Source: Cruorifilaria tuberocauda
Taxonomy: Eukaryota; Nematoda; Chromadorea; Rhabditida; Onchocercidae
Direction of reading: 5' to 3'
Length of the DNA: 64,000 nucleotides
Assembly (NCBI GenBank): GCA_013365365.1
Contig: JABVXU010000214.1
Location: 1-64,000 of the forward strand
Within the stretch, counting starts at the first letter, position 1. Each line of letters begins with the position of its first letter. The notes beneath the pieces are model-generated. The model was not told where the DNA came from and made no database searches. It saw only the letters and a list, made by a program, of their open reading frames with translations. This document shows positions 26,850-40,800 of the stretch, piece after piece. Position numbers and translations under genes: made by a program.

Positions 26850-29286
26850 ACATCTTTCATTGTCATTTTCGTTTCAACAAATCACTTAATATCACTTTTC
26901 GTTGATGAATATAAAGTTATAAAATTAATTAGGTATAATTTCGAGTATTTTTTCTTGGTTGAACAGGTAACAAATTTTCAAACAACACATAAACTGCGAT
27001 TTCTTTTAAATTTAAAATGCTATATGATAATAATACATATTTACCTAAGAAAAATATATAGCAAAAAATATTGTAATAGTAAAAATTGATACGTAAAATA
27101 TCGTTAGCAATTACTTAACTTAATTGCTAAAAATTATAGAAAAAATTATTCTTCTCTGATTGAAAATTTCTCATGCAATAGTTTAAATACTTCAATTTTA
27201 TTATTTGCAAGCTTTTATTCGACTTTAGCTTTTTCCAATTCCGTAACTTTAAATCTTAAAAAAATAAGTTTTTGTTTTGCAACAGTAATCATACACTTAT
27301 TTTAACGTTCAAATAGAAATTAAATCTAAATAACCGAAATTTCCAACCGACTGTATTGTAGAAAAGAATTTGCTCCAATAAAATGCATCCTTAGGATTTT
27401 AACATCTTTGAAATATATGAGCGAGTAAAGTAAATTATTAAGTTTAAGTATATCAAATTACTTTATCAGTTGAAAAATTTTTCATGACATAAATTGAAAA
27501 TAAAGCAGTAAAAATAAGGAGTTTCGGAAAAAATCGATTTTTCCATAAAAACATAAAATATATATAAAAAGGAAAAAAGAAATTATGCTTAAAATCGTAA
27601 AATCTAAAACTGAACATTATCAAAATAATAAATGAATCAGATAAATTGGGAAGTCCTACTTAGAATATAATATTAGGTAAGCTTTAAATTTATATCATAA
27701 ATCACATTCTATCCGCTATTTATGATCATTCTTCACAATACGAATGAGAAAGATTTTTCAATCAGAAATCATACGATAAAATTTTTGAATTGTTATTATT
27801 CACGATATAAAACTAAAAAAAGTTTTTCTTTGAACTCTCTTTTTAAATTAAATGAAAAATAAAGCGAAATAAGCAAAGTTTCTTACAAAAAAATAAACAA
27901 GCATTTCCGTGTAAAGCAATGAAAGATTAATTTTCAAAGTTTTGAATGTATCTGAAAAAGTAAGTAAAATTAGCAAAATTGTAGAGTCCTAGAAATGAAG
28001 CATAAGAATGTATAAGAATGAAATGTGGAAGTTTTGGTGCCATCTGAAATTGGAAAGTGATCGATAGCACTTGGTAATTTAATTTAACTCTAATATATCT
28101 GTAGAATTAATGTTGAGTCACAACTTAGTTTACTCATAACAAATCAATTTAGAAAATATTAAGCATAATTTTAATTTCTTGAGTTGCAACATTGACGATA
28201 TCAAGTGAGTTGATTGATAACAGTGATAGGATTAATTAGAATATGATAATATAAAAAAATCAATAATAATCATTAGGGCATATTAGAAAGCATTAAAGGA
28301 ATTACTTAATAGTAATAATAGTAATTAATAAAAGTAACATAGAAACGATAATATAACATGATGAATTATAGTTCTATCACATCAAATCATTAAATAAATT
28401 GTAATTATGATATGAATTAATACGTGCTATGATTGATACTTTCAAGATGCTTACGATTAATCCTGATATTAAAAGTAATAATGAACAATTTGGAATTATT
28501 TATTTATATTTTTTGCTATCAATAATACATAAAATGCATAAACATTATTTTTTTTCATTTTGCTCTATTTTAAATTTATTTCTACGCATTTTAGAGAAAG
28601 GCGCAAATTTATCTGTCATAGAAAAATTTAATTCGAAGAAATAAATCAAATGTGAAATTCGCACTTCCCGTGGAATCCCAGTGAAAAAAATGGATATTTT
28701 CATTTTCAGATGATTGGAAATGATATGAATAGGCTCGTTTTAATGTTTATTACGGGAAGTAATCAGAAAACAAAAGATGATAAGACTCATTTCAAAAATT
28801 TCCCTCAGATAACGATTATCAACTTGCAAAGCCTTTTGATTTCCTCTCTTTATTTATCTTCTTCCATACACTTCACGAAGTCTGATTTAAACGAATGGAA
28901 GAATGAGAAGATAAAACAAAAAAAGAAGTGAAGGAACAGCTTAATTGTTTATTGAGATAGCTATGATTTTTTTTTGAAAAAAGATAACAAATAGCAAAAA
29001 AATTCTTGAAATGAATAATTAATCGCGCAGTTAAATAAATTACAATGTAAATTATGCATTAAAATTACAAGTTAAAAAATAATTAAAAAATTGGAGTATT
29101 ATAAAATATTTTTAAAGAAATTGTTGAAAAATGACGTAAATAATAATTAACAATTAGATTTAGTTTAATCATAAAATTAGATTCCTTCATAAAAATGAAT
29201 TTCGTAAATTCATTACTCAAATATAACAATGAAATAAATTGTTCAGTAATTAATAGAGTCTTTTCAGTGATAAATTATAAAATGAA

Positions 29287-29406
29287 TTATTTATCGATTA
29301 TGATTTCATTTCGAAAGAAATATGAATTTGGTGTTAAAAGTTCTATATTTCCAGTTTCTACACGATTATTATTTCCTGACGAATCTTCCAGGCATTTCAT
29401 TCGTAT
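29287..29406 (-). CDS. Candidate C-terminal exon, possibly the tail of the GPCR gene
   Basis: After a tttctgaag acceptor, 39 codons run IRMKCLEDSSGNNNRVETGN, then IELLTPNSYFFRNE, to TAA at 29287-29289. The composition (Asn, Ser, Glu, balanced codons) looks more protein-like than the surrounding DNA. The acceptor is phase 0, matching the phase-0 donor after FKFK at 34994 in the GPCR gene on the same strand. That would need an intron of about 5.6 kb. It could instead be an exon of an unrecognised gene or a chance open frame. Confidence 0.3.
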   Translation of the reverse strand: MRMKCLEDSSGNNNRVETGNIELLTPNSYFFRNEIIIDK

Positions 29407-32203
29407 CTTCAGAAATATTAGATTAGAGATGAATATTTTCTGTTCATTTAAAATTATGAAACAATTTTGCTAAATGTTTAAATTTAATTCGCAGAAAATG
29501 GAAAAGTTTATTTCCATTTCATAATAATGTACAGGGCATTGAAGAGAAAAAGGTTCATAAAATTTCAGACAGTTTTTCAAAAAAAGTATTAAACATTTTG
29601 AAACAATAATTTTTGAAACATAAAATCTGAATACGAATATCGTATTCAGATTAAGAAGTCAAATTCAATATAATTTAGATATTTCATATAATAAAGTACT
29701 GATTGAAATGAAAAAATTTATTCTTAAAAATTACAAAAAAATTATTTTCTAATTACTAATGATTTATTTGTGATTACATATAAGACATGGAATATACGCA
29801 AGATGTGAGATACAAATAAGCAAGGAAAAATTGAAATAACACAATTGTAGTTTCAATTTCCCACTTTGCTTATCAACGGAAACAAATAACTTTATCTTTT
29901 CAGTAAATACTTATTATATTAGTTATTCGTCGGGTTATATTTTATTAAACAATTATTTCTTACGCAAGCGAAAAGCGAAAAACAAGGAAGGAAAAGCTTC
30001 ACTTAAATGACAATTTTCATTTCATTTGAAGTTTCATATAAATTTATCCAAATCATAATTATTCTTTTCTTTACCGAAATTATTAATTAATAAGGAACTA
30101 ATATATTTGTGATATCTTAGCTAAATACTTCAAACACTATACTAAATATTCTTTCAATGAAAGAAATACTTATTTACTTTTTATTTTGCAAATATTTATT
30201 CATAATTTTTAGGTAAAACAAAACTTTCAATGCGATAATGATGAGCGATAATAATGGCTTAAAATAATTGTTGAATTATTTCGCTTTTGAAGAAGAGGAG
30301 AACTCCCATGTGAACGACATGAAAAAAAGTGAGGGAGAAGATACTGATAACATTGGATTTTGTTATGTTCTGCTGCTGCTTGTAAATTTTATCCAGAAAT
30401 ATTTCAAAATTGAAACGAAAGAGAAGATGACAAATACATGACACCGTAATTTTATGATCTAAAAAAGCCATACCGTATTATTTTCAAGATACTACCGATT
30501 TATCTGATATTTCTATAATAAAATCACTTATTGGACAGAATAAAAAAAATTCAATCTAATTCAATCTCATCATTAAATTTTAAAGTTATTTCGCACATTC
30601 ACAATAAGACAAATACTATTATCAATTATCCCTTTTGAATTATGCTAAATGTTAAATAATTCAGTTTTCTTCGAAAATTAAAAAATTAAAAATTGTCAAG
30701 TTTCTGCTCATTTAACACATAAACCAATTAAAGAAAAAAACTAACGAAAAAATATTTTATGTAATTAGTGAAAATTTCATTCATTTTTAGACTTATTTCA
30801 TTTTTTGTTTGATATTTTGCGAATTATAAAAAAGTTTTCATTCATTCATTCGTTGTTTTTGTAATAAAACGAAGGAGAAAAGATAAAAACTATTTAACTG
30901 TTAGATTTATTATAAAGTGAAAAATAAGCGAAGAAAATTACTTTACTTTATGATTTAAATTGAATGAACTTAAAAATATATAAAAACGATAAATACTTTT
31001 AGTTTTTGTTTTTTCCTCTTTTTTTGAGAGAACAAAGGTTGGATTTAATTTGTTAATTGAAAGAAGTTTAAATTTGATATTGCTAATTGGATGGCATGAT
31101 GAAAAATCAGTTTGAAGCTGGCGGTAAAGGAAAGACAAGAAGGTGAAAGAACGATGAAATGAAATAAAGAAGAACTACGAAATGCGGTAAAAAAGAAGGA
31201 AAAAAAGGGAGAAGCCTATCGATGCTAATATATTGGATGATGGAGTAGAGTGAAGCAAGCAAAATCGAATAATCCATCCTAAAAAGCCTTTTTTTAGATT
31301 GAAATCTGAATCAAATATTTTTCTCCGGAAACACATTTCAAGCATTTATTTAACTACTAGTAATAAAGTGATGCAAATTTTCTCATAAGTATTGGTGCAA
31401 TAAAAAGAAGAGGCCTCAGGGGTCATATTAGCAAGTAAGTTATTGAGACCAACAACTAAAATAAAAAATTTGGTAGATTAGTTGTCAAATGAGAGGACAT
31501 GCTTCTCATTTATTGTCTGTTTTTTAACTCTTATCAATGAAGTCGACAACTTTAAAATTGATTGACAATTTTATCACTTCGTCTGGTCGAAATCATGGAT
31601 TTACCAAATTATAATTTGGCTTGAGAAATTCTTTTTAACTTATTTTTTAAATCTTTTAATAATTTAAAAAATTTTTAAAATCTTTTTAAATCTCAATTGA
31701 GTAACGCTTGTATTAATGAAAAAAGACCGAAAAAGCAGAGAATAATGATAATTATGGTGGAAATAGAGAAAATAATGATAAGTATGATGATAAGCATCCA
31801 GAATATTCTAGCAAATTACAAAGTAAATAAGTAAACTCTTACGCATGAAGTAATTATTCAAATTTCATGCTTTAATTTACAAATTTCAAAATTTTTTAGC
31901 TGAAATAATTCGATTAATAGCATAAATCAATCTTTAACAGTGAAATGTATCATTTTCCTTCTGACCAATTATTTCGGCATTTTAAAGTTTCATTTGTATC
32001 ATATAAATTAATATCCGTGAATCATACAATGATTAGTTAATTCAACGTAAATGATTGTAATTTGAAAATTTTGAGCATTCTCTCCTGAAACTATCATTCA
32101 TTTCTACCCTTTTATCTTTTTTCCGGAATATGGCCATTTTTTCACCGTTTCAGTATTTGAATGAATTTATGAAATTTCTGTACACGATTTCTATCCATTA
32201 AAG

Positions 32204-33166
32204 CTAATTAATTCATAAAATTTCTAGCCAATTTTGGTGCATTAATGAATTCTGATGATCAAACCGGTTCAAAAGTTTAAACCGATAAAATCTTTTTTGA
32301 TACAGAATTCGATTTTTTGAAAGTAACGAATTCAAAGAATGGAATCGATTTAAGTACTGCAGTGGCTTCATATTATTAAACCATTTCATATATTCAATAA
32401 ATTTAATGAGAATTAGTTTGGTAACATTGAACGATTGATAACAATTCGAACAATAAAATGAGGTGATGAAGGAAGAAACTATGCAATACTCCAATCGCTT
32501 TAAATTATTATGGGTGAAATTTTAAATTTATATAAAATTTTTACTGAATAGACAATCAGACAAGCAATTTACACTTCATTGCAATCATTATAAGTTTTCA
32601 ATTCTAAAATTAAAATCGATTGAAGTGATGCATAGAAAGAGTGAGAAATATTTATATATCAGAAATGAACAAAACCGAGCTAATTGGATTAATTCAAAAT
32701 TGTGTTAGAATTAATATCAAAAATTATTTCATTAAGTCCAAAAAAATTTTTGCTTTTAGAATAATTTCATGAATCAATAGAATTTCACGCAAGTATTTGA
32801 TAATCTTGCCTCTTTTTTCAACAAATTGAAGCATCATTGAATCATAATTAAATAGCAATGAAATCAAACATTTCATTTGTAACGGATGATGCAAGTTCAT
32901 CTTTAAACAAAAATTTAATTTTAAGATAATCCAAAACGATTTCAAATTGAACACGATAGGGAATAATTTTCAATTTAATGAATACAAAATATGAACAACA
33001 AGATATATGAATGTAAAACAAATGGCTCTGTTTTATCATTACTGATTTCATGTTTCGACGTTTCGATAATTTTGAAATAATCACTGAAAGTACAAAAAGA
33101 ATTGCGTTTGATAGTAATAACAAGGAATACACATATATCAAATGGGAAGTATCAGTTAAAAAGTAA
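32204..33166 (+). pseudogene. Coding-like remnants on the plus strand, origin unknown
   Basis: Three open pieces read like protein but are separated by stops. 32281-32379 reads TDKIFFDTEFDFLKVTNSKN then GIDLSTAVASYY and continues the frame of NFGALMNSDDQTGSKV before one TAA. 33017-33166 reads ITDFMFRRFDNFEIITESTK then RIAFDSNNKEYTYIKWEVSV. The minus strand is also unusually open here (32213-32494). I do not recognise a family. Possibilities are a decayed gene, exons of an unmodelled gene, or an old insertion. Confidence 0.25.
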
Positions 33167-34969
33167 TTGTTTTTTTCGTTTGATATATTTCGCTCTGCTT
33201 GATTTATTTTTAAAAAAAGCTAAAGTAATAACAACGTTCCGTTAAATACTAAAGTAACTAAATACCATTGGTTTTCTCATCATCTGCATACCGCCGAAGT
33301 TATTTGGAATGTTTAATTGACTTATAACGGTATGATTTGGCTAAAAATAGATAACGATAAGAGGCTTAATTGCTAAAATGCCAATTGCTGCAATTTTCAA
33401 AGAAATAGAAAAATAAAGGGAAAAATTTGATGGGAATTGGAATTTTTTCTTTTCTGCAAATGAAAATAAGTAAAAATGAAATAAATGATAGAGTGATAAC
33501 AGATTTGCATACCCAATAAATAATGAAAAGGAAGAAGGAGAGAGAGCTGCATACCGTAGTTAATGATATCATACACATAAATCAATTCAAGATAATGGAG
33601 CTGCTGCCACTGCCTCTACCTTGCAGTGATATCCGACTTTACGCTCATGACTTTTGATGATCGGTGGATTGATTTTATCAGTGAACAAAGAAACTGACTG
33701 AAAGTTAGCGAAACTTGGTGAAAAGTGAAGTAAAGTAGAAATAACGAAAATTCGTACGAATCAGTTTTATTCATGAGATTAAGTTGTCTTCAGGTATATT
33801 GAATGAATCAAAAATGAACTCTATTTTCTGCTTCAGAAATAAAGAAAAGAGAAAGAATTCAAGCTAGAGAAAGAGACGAAAATTAAATTTTTATTTAATA
33901 CTTAAATCGTAATATTCGTATCAAAATTATTTGCAGAATTTTAATAATTTTAATAGTAATAGCGATAATCAATTTGATTAATACGTAATTGAATGGACAA
34001 ATATCAGAATTTCTTTTTTTACAAATTTGAAAAAAAGCTTGAAAATATTTTTTTTTTGATCAAATGATCTAAGCATTTGATTGAATTTTGACAATTAATT
34101 ATTTTGCTACGTGCTTCTCTCTAGAATTAAAAAAAAATAATCAAGATTAAGTAATTTCCAGTTATCTTCGAGACATTTATTCCATTGAACTATTTTGGTA
34201 AAAATTTATTTCAAATTTGTACAGTAACTTTTAATCTAGAATTTACTAAAAATTACTTTTTACTTTTTTAATCAAAACAAACAAAAAAGCTATAAAGTAT
34301 CTTGACATATATGCAAATATAATTATAATGACGAGCAGTTTAATTATGATAATACTGATAACAATAATAACTAATACTGATACTAATGATAATAACAAAC
34401 AATAATAATACCCGCAAAAAATTGCTTTAACACATAAGGTGCAATGAACATAATGAATATTTGATTTATTTCATCGCAATCCTTATCGAATGCTTATCAA
34501 AATTGAACGACGTTCAGTATTTCGGGTTTAATTGATTACAGCATTGCTTGATGGTAGTAATGAATTCATTGTATTGTTTTCTTCAGTTCTTTCATAAATT
34601 AGCTGAAGTAAGACTTTCAAATATAACGATATAAATGAATTAATGAATGGGAAAAATTATTTCAAGCAAAATTGAAAAAATTTCAAAATCAATTACTTCA
34701 TTATCGTTATTATTATTATGAAATTGTTATTATTATTAGTTAATGTAGAAGTGAAATAAGCTAGATAAACAAGATATAATATTACTTTATGTTATTTTAT
34801 GTTTAACATAATTTTGCAATACGTAAGTGTTTGAAATGATTAATATAATAACCTTTTTTCAAACTCAATTGTTCCTTTCTAGAAATAAAACATTTTGTTT
34901 AGCAGAAAAATAATTTTTTTGCATACATTTTCGAATATTTCATAACATATAGCATTTCAAATAACTAAT

Positions 34970-37888
34970 TTAATTAAAACAGCTGTAAAATACCTTAAAT
35001 TTAAAAATTTTACAAGCACATTGTTTAAATTCCAATCGTAATTGTGGATCACACATTGCATAGATAGATAATCGTAATGAGCCAGCCAAAGTAGTCAATA
35101 AAGAAACCTTAAGGTTATTTAAAATTTTAATAAAGAATTTTTGATGAGTTATCAGAAACAGTTGCTACTTTGATATAATGAATTGCTTAATGTTAATTTG
35201 ATAGTGATGATTTTAAAGAATGATCGAAATTCCAATAATTGAATAATTTATTTCATTCCGATATTTTGTTGATAAAGCAAGGAAAAGTGGAAGTTTTTTT
35301 AATTAAAATTTATTATGGAGTAATTAATTAATTTTATTCTTATATTTGAGGCAGCCAATTCATTTAATCATTGTTATTGTAATTATGTTTCTGATATTTA
35401 TAATTAATAAATTAACTTAATGAATTATTGTAACTAAAAATCAGTAAGCTAAATGTTGATAATTTACTGGTGAAGATCATTGGCCTCGTTCTTGGCAAAG
35501 TATAATAGGACTCAAAGTTCTCTAACTAAAAATATGAAGGACAATGACCACATATTAATTATGACTGTTTAAAAAAAAGCAACGAATAAATGCTGCATTT
35601 ATTTATTTTAATCATTTCAAATTCTGTTTTTGCTTACTTGCTAATATCACTAGTATCAGACCAATATAGTTCTCACTTTATCATTATCACTATTGAGAAC
35701 TGAATAGGAAAATCATTAGGTAAAAGGAAAAAACAAACCAGATCAGTGCAAATTATATACAATCCTGTATGTTTTATTATTAAACTTTCAATGTCGATAT
35801 ACTCCCATATTGTTATGATAACGTTTAGAATATTTGAAAGAAGATAAGTAAGAACAACAAATACAAGTGTTCTCGTAGCCGCTCGTACGCGACCCTTTAA
35901 TTTTAAATTTATTTAAAATTAAAAAATCAGTTTAAGAAGATGGAAAATTTACGCTTTCATTTTTTTATCATTAATAACTAATAATTGCTTACTGCCAATA
36001 CTATTATTTAATATTACAAAAACTTATTTGTTTTTTTCTGATCGTGAAAATTGCTGATGTTAATTACTATCACAATAATTTTATAATGCATTATTTATTG
36101 AGAAAAAGAGGTAAGTGAAAAAATCGATAATCTTTATTTTCTTATTAACAGTTTAAAATTCAAAATAATCATCAAATTATAAATGAATAAATGTATTTAA
36201 AAGTTTTAAATCTCTTTTCTTAAATATACATGTTAAGGGATGTGACCTTTGTTTGCATTTTCTCGAGTTCACCAGTTTGAGTTGTATGTTGATTTCGTTG
36301 CAATACAATAACAATTTGACCATTGAAAAAAGCAAGCAAGAAGAATGGTAACAGAATCGTAATGATATTACGGAACCAAAAACACCATACTACATACGTT
36401 GGATTAAGCGCTATAGAAGAAAGTTCCAACCTGTACTCCGCCATTCCTCCAGCACATTCATTTTTTCGTTTTATCTTAAAAAACTCCCTTAGTTCTCTTT
36501 TCAGAATTGATGTGAGATATAAGTTGATGGACAACTTTTTATTATTAAGGAAAAATCACTTCGTTATTCTTTTATTGTGGCTCAGTCATTATCTTATCAC
36601 CCTTTCCCTCCTAACTAATATGTTCGTTTGTTTACAGTTTCTCTTGTAATGCCATTTGCAATCCATAAATGTCTCTTCAAAAACACAAAATTCTTCGACA
36701 ATTGTCATTCAAAATCTTTTTTTTCTCTCTTATAAGAGAAGTAACACAAAAGTTTTTACAATAAAAAAATTAAATTAACTTTTAAGATCAATAAATGGAA
36801 AAAAAGCTATAGATGTTATTTTATGATAATTTTTTAATTAAAAATTCCTTCAAAAAATTCTGGATTTTTTAAACAAACCTTAAATTCGAGAGCGAGCGAC
36901 GATTTTGTCATTACACCGAGTATTATATCAAGAGCAGCGATATAATCACGATAACGATTTAAGCAATCCATCATCTTTGGTACAACCGTCATACAGTATC
37001 GTTCAAATGTCGCCGCAAGGATAAGGAATGACGATGACGTCATCGCTATATGCGATATCGTTATCATCGGTATCATGTATGTGTACCTTAATTATGAAAA
37101 CTAATTTATGTAAAATGATTTATGCTAAGATTTTGCTTTACTATAAATTAGGGTATTAAAAAGAAAAAAAGTTTCAGTTAATTAGGCGAATTTAATTACG
37201 TCTACTTAAGCAATTTGATACTTAAACAAAGACAAGTATTCTATAAAATAACCGCTCGACGATATTTATGAAAAATGCTTATTTTAATTAAGCCTGGTTA
37301 GGATACCAAGCTTGAAGTAGTAATGGTGACATCAAATAATCTGCAAGTTGTGATATGGACATTAACGGAATGTAAGCGCCAGCGACCAGTATGTCAAAAA
37401 ACGCTAATAAGATAAAATATAACACGTAAGACTGACGGTGTGCTTTCCTAAAAGTAATCATTTGGTAGAAATTATTTGGTTTGATTATTAGTTAATTAAC
37501 ATTAATTTAGAATATTGTGATAGCGATTATCATCGTTATAATCGAAACATTTTTAATCCACGGCTTATTTATACAGCTTACATTAACATTATTTTCTGTT
37601 ATCATCGGGTAATTGTCGCAAAAAATAATAATCAAATAAATTTTTGCACTAAAACTAAACGGTTTTATTGTATTTATGGCTAATTAAAAATATTTAAATA
37701 CATTGAATGGAAAAGACTTACTTGGAAATTAATGTAGAAAACAAAAATGAATTTTGTATGATAGATAGTGCTGCCACAGTCGTACCAATAACTGATACAA
37801 GCCAAAAGCGCTCCTTAACGTAATCGTTGATATAATAGCTACAATTTGCTACATTATGAGAAATGACAGTAATACTATCATTCTCCAT
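34970..37888 (-). CDS. FMRFamide-receptor-like neuropeptide GPCR (rhodopsin family)
   Basis: Six exons close in phase: 37888-37722, 37447-37307, 37086-36879, 36474-36247, 35894-35739 and 35107-34994, 338 codons. Reading on past the last donor meets TAA at 34970, giving 345 residues, or the tail is spliced to a further exon. Segments: TM1 WLVSVIGTTVAALSIIQNSF, TM2 YVLYFILLAFFDILVAGAYI, TM3 with AATFERYCMTVVP (ERY in place of DRY), TM5 FRNIITILLPFFLLAFFNGQ, TM6 RTLVFVVLTYLLSNILNVII, and TM7 GSLRLSIYAMCDPQLRLEFK, where an SIYAMCDPQLR pattern replaces NPxxY as in nematode and insect FMRFamide receptors. The receptor should sit in the plasma membrane of neurons or muscle and signal through G proteins; the ligand is unknown. 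The start is the first ATG (MENDSITVIS) after an in-frame stop, with an acceptor-like ttttag about 50 bases upstream. The N-terminus is short and has no signal peptide. Confidence 0.92.
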
Positions 37889-40800
37889 TTGGTTACCATT
37901 AATTTTTCTTTACCACTGCTTTTGATACATCCTAAAACTAACATAATTAATTTTCTTTTATTAAAATCTAAGTTGTTCTGTCTTTAAATCATTTGTTATA
38001 ACTTTTTCATATTGTCAGATAACAGTCAAGAAAAGCAGAAAATACAATTTCCAATAAAAATGTTTCTGTCAAACTTCAGTTGTCAAAGTTTACAGGGAAA
38101 ACTATAAAAATGAGAAAATACTATTTCTGCTAAAGCTTAAACTTACTTTTAAAATTTACGAGGCAGCTGGAAAAAATTTTGGAAAAAAAACTATTACTAA
38201 CAAGAAAAAGTGTCAAGGCTTGGGCTGTCAATTTCAGAAGTTAAATAGAAAAAATTTAATAATCGTCATTCTGTTCATCAGTCTTAGATTGGGAATTGTA
38301 AATAAAATGAATACAATTAGTTGAGAAATGAGATATGAAATTAATTCGATCTTATTGATATAATTTTTGAAGGAGACAATAATTAGAGTTATTAATTATC
38401 CAATATTTAAATCAATGAAGAATCGAAATCATGAATAAATAATATATATTCATGAGCATCAAATATTCCACGTATTACAAATTCCATTTCATTCGATTCA
38501 GTTGTCCGTACGATAAACTTCATGTTTCACAATGTATGATTGAATCTTCTAAGGACATGTCTCACACCAAAGCTTACTTTAATATTAAGTAAGTAGAAAA
38601 AAGAAAGGAGAAAATTCGTTCTTACAATATGCTAAGCTAATTGTCCACTGAATTAGAATGGAAGTGTAAAATTTAATCGTTGATAATATGCTAGACTTAT
38701 TTTTCCGTCACTTGAAAGAAATATCGAGGAATGATACAGGAATTTTAATTCTTTTTTCCACAATTATAAATTAGCTAAATTGCTGTTTTTCCATCAAAAT
38801 TTCACCGAAATATTTCCTTAAAAAATTTAAAAAGTTTGAAAAAAAATAGAAATAAAGATGAAATGTTTTGTTTTGTACGATTAACGTTAGCGATGAATGT
38901 CTCTAATTAGCCTAAATAAGCTGTTGTAAACATAGAAAAAATTAAAATAGAAATACATGAGACAATGAAAGTAAAAGAGATATTATAGAAAAAAATTGTG
39001 AAAAATTCAAAGGAAAAATAAGAGAAGAATGAAAGAGAGAAAGAAAGAATGAATGAATGAAATATTACAACTTCTATTTTTATGTAACTCGCGAAGGAAT
39101 TAAAATTTTTCCAAAATCAGACAGTAGACTTGTATCCTTTTGATTCTAGAAAATGAAGTAAAATGAGAAAAGAAGAGAAATAAGGAAGTTCTGCTTAAGA
39201 CACGTAATACAGGTAAACATAAGTTCTGATACATAATGAAGCTAATTTCCAAATAAAAATTAAAAATCAAAATTTTTATTTATAAAGTTCGTTAAAAAAT
39301 TACTAACTTAGTTTTTAATAATCTCAACTCAAATTTTTTTTTAAAACTTTTAATATTTAATTGAATAATTTATTTTGCTTTTTACGCTTTGCTTTTACGC
39401 TCAATAGAAGAGTAAGAAATTTCTTTCAATTTAATGAAAAGAAAAAATTGTCTTTTGGAAGTTTATGACGTTTTTGAAGCGAAAAAATTCCCCAACTTTC
39501 TTTCAATAATCTCAGGTGGAATCTTTGAATTTTTTCAATTTTAATAGATAAAAATAAAAAATGAAGAAATTTTTGATTTAAGGTATTGTAAAAATCAGAA
39601 TTAATTTTTTAATTGAATCTTAATCAATCCATCCAATGATTAATTGTTTCATTGATTCATATGTTTTTTTTTACTTTCTTATTGCTTGTCCTTTCGTTAC
39701 AAGTAATTGTTTAGTTGACAATATGCAATTTATTTAAAATCTTTATCTTTTCTCTTCTTTTCTTCAGGAAAATAAAAATTAATTTATCACTAATAAATAA
39801 GTCAATGAATTCTTCTAAATTCATTAATTAGAAATTTATTGCACTTAAATTCTCTATCTTAATTCATATTGCTATAATTTTGCATTCAAAATTGATCTTT
39901 TATGCCATTACCACAAAAAAAGAAATTTCGAAACTTTAAAATTTTCAAGAAAAAATTTCCAATATTTACAATATTAAAATTTCAAATACGATATTACAAT
40001 ATTAAAATACAACAAAGTCGAAAAGAATTTTGAAAATTTTTAATATTTCTATATCTCCAATAAATGTATTTCTAGTATGCTAAATTTAGCCTTTGTATCT
40101 TATTTAGTAAAAATTAATGGAAGAATAGAAAATGAGTAATAAAGTATCGAGTAAATTACAAAATGAACTGAAGTAATTTTTAGTGTATTACTTCATAATT
40201 AAGCTGCTATTAGTATTGCATTTTGCATTTTTGTAATTTGAATTTTTCATGAAATTTCTTGATTTTGAAAATTTTTGAACAATTTCAATTTCATGTAAAT
40301 AAGTGCACGGAAATTGAAAAAGAAAGAATTCTAAAACAGTATTAAATCATTCCTTTCTACAGAATTTTACGGTAAAATACAACAATCTTTGCTTTCATTT
40401 TCAATATTATATCTTAAACGAATTTAAGTAGTCATAAACTGAGACCAAATTCGTCCAAACTTTAAAACTAATTTTAAAAAAATGTGAAATGGCTAAAAAC
40501 GATTAGCTTAAGTAATTTTGAATTTAGACCCAATTACATTAATGGTAAAACTAAATTGTTTTGTAATGTGTAATTCAAATAACAAAGCAATTTAAATTCC
40601 AAACCTATCAGCTAATCACTTCAAAATAATAAAAGGTTATATTTCATTGAAGAAGAAATGAAAATGATTCTTTTTGTATATAGATAACTGTAGAATTATG
40701 AACCATAGAAAAGAAAGAATATAAAAAATTGATACTAAAATCAATTAACCAAAGGAATAATAATGAAGAATGAAATGGATGAAAACTGTAATTACAGCGA

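Larger units (their letters stand above)
26850..34969. other. Gene-poor region of about 8 kb
   Basis: A/T-rich DNA with many stops in all frames. Two places stand out and have their own entries: a candidate minus-strand exon at 29.3-29.4 kb and coding-like segments at 32.2-33.2 kb. If the 29.3 kb exon belongs to the GPCR gene, most of this region is an intron. Confidence 0.5.

Noticed and set aside
32848..33141. Minus-strand 97-codon open frame
   Set aside because: The hydrophobic, A/T-driven composition and lack of splice support do not favour it over the plus-strand frame. Kept only as part of the unresolved coding-like region.
36323..36649. Plus-strand open frame of 108 codons
   Set aside because: It covers the antisense of the GPCR TM5 exon. 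The minus strand has a full set of receptor motifs and in-phase splice sites.
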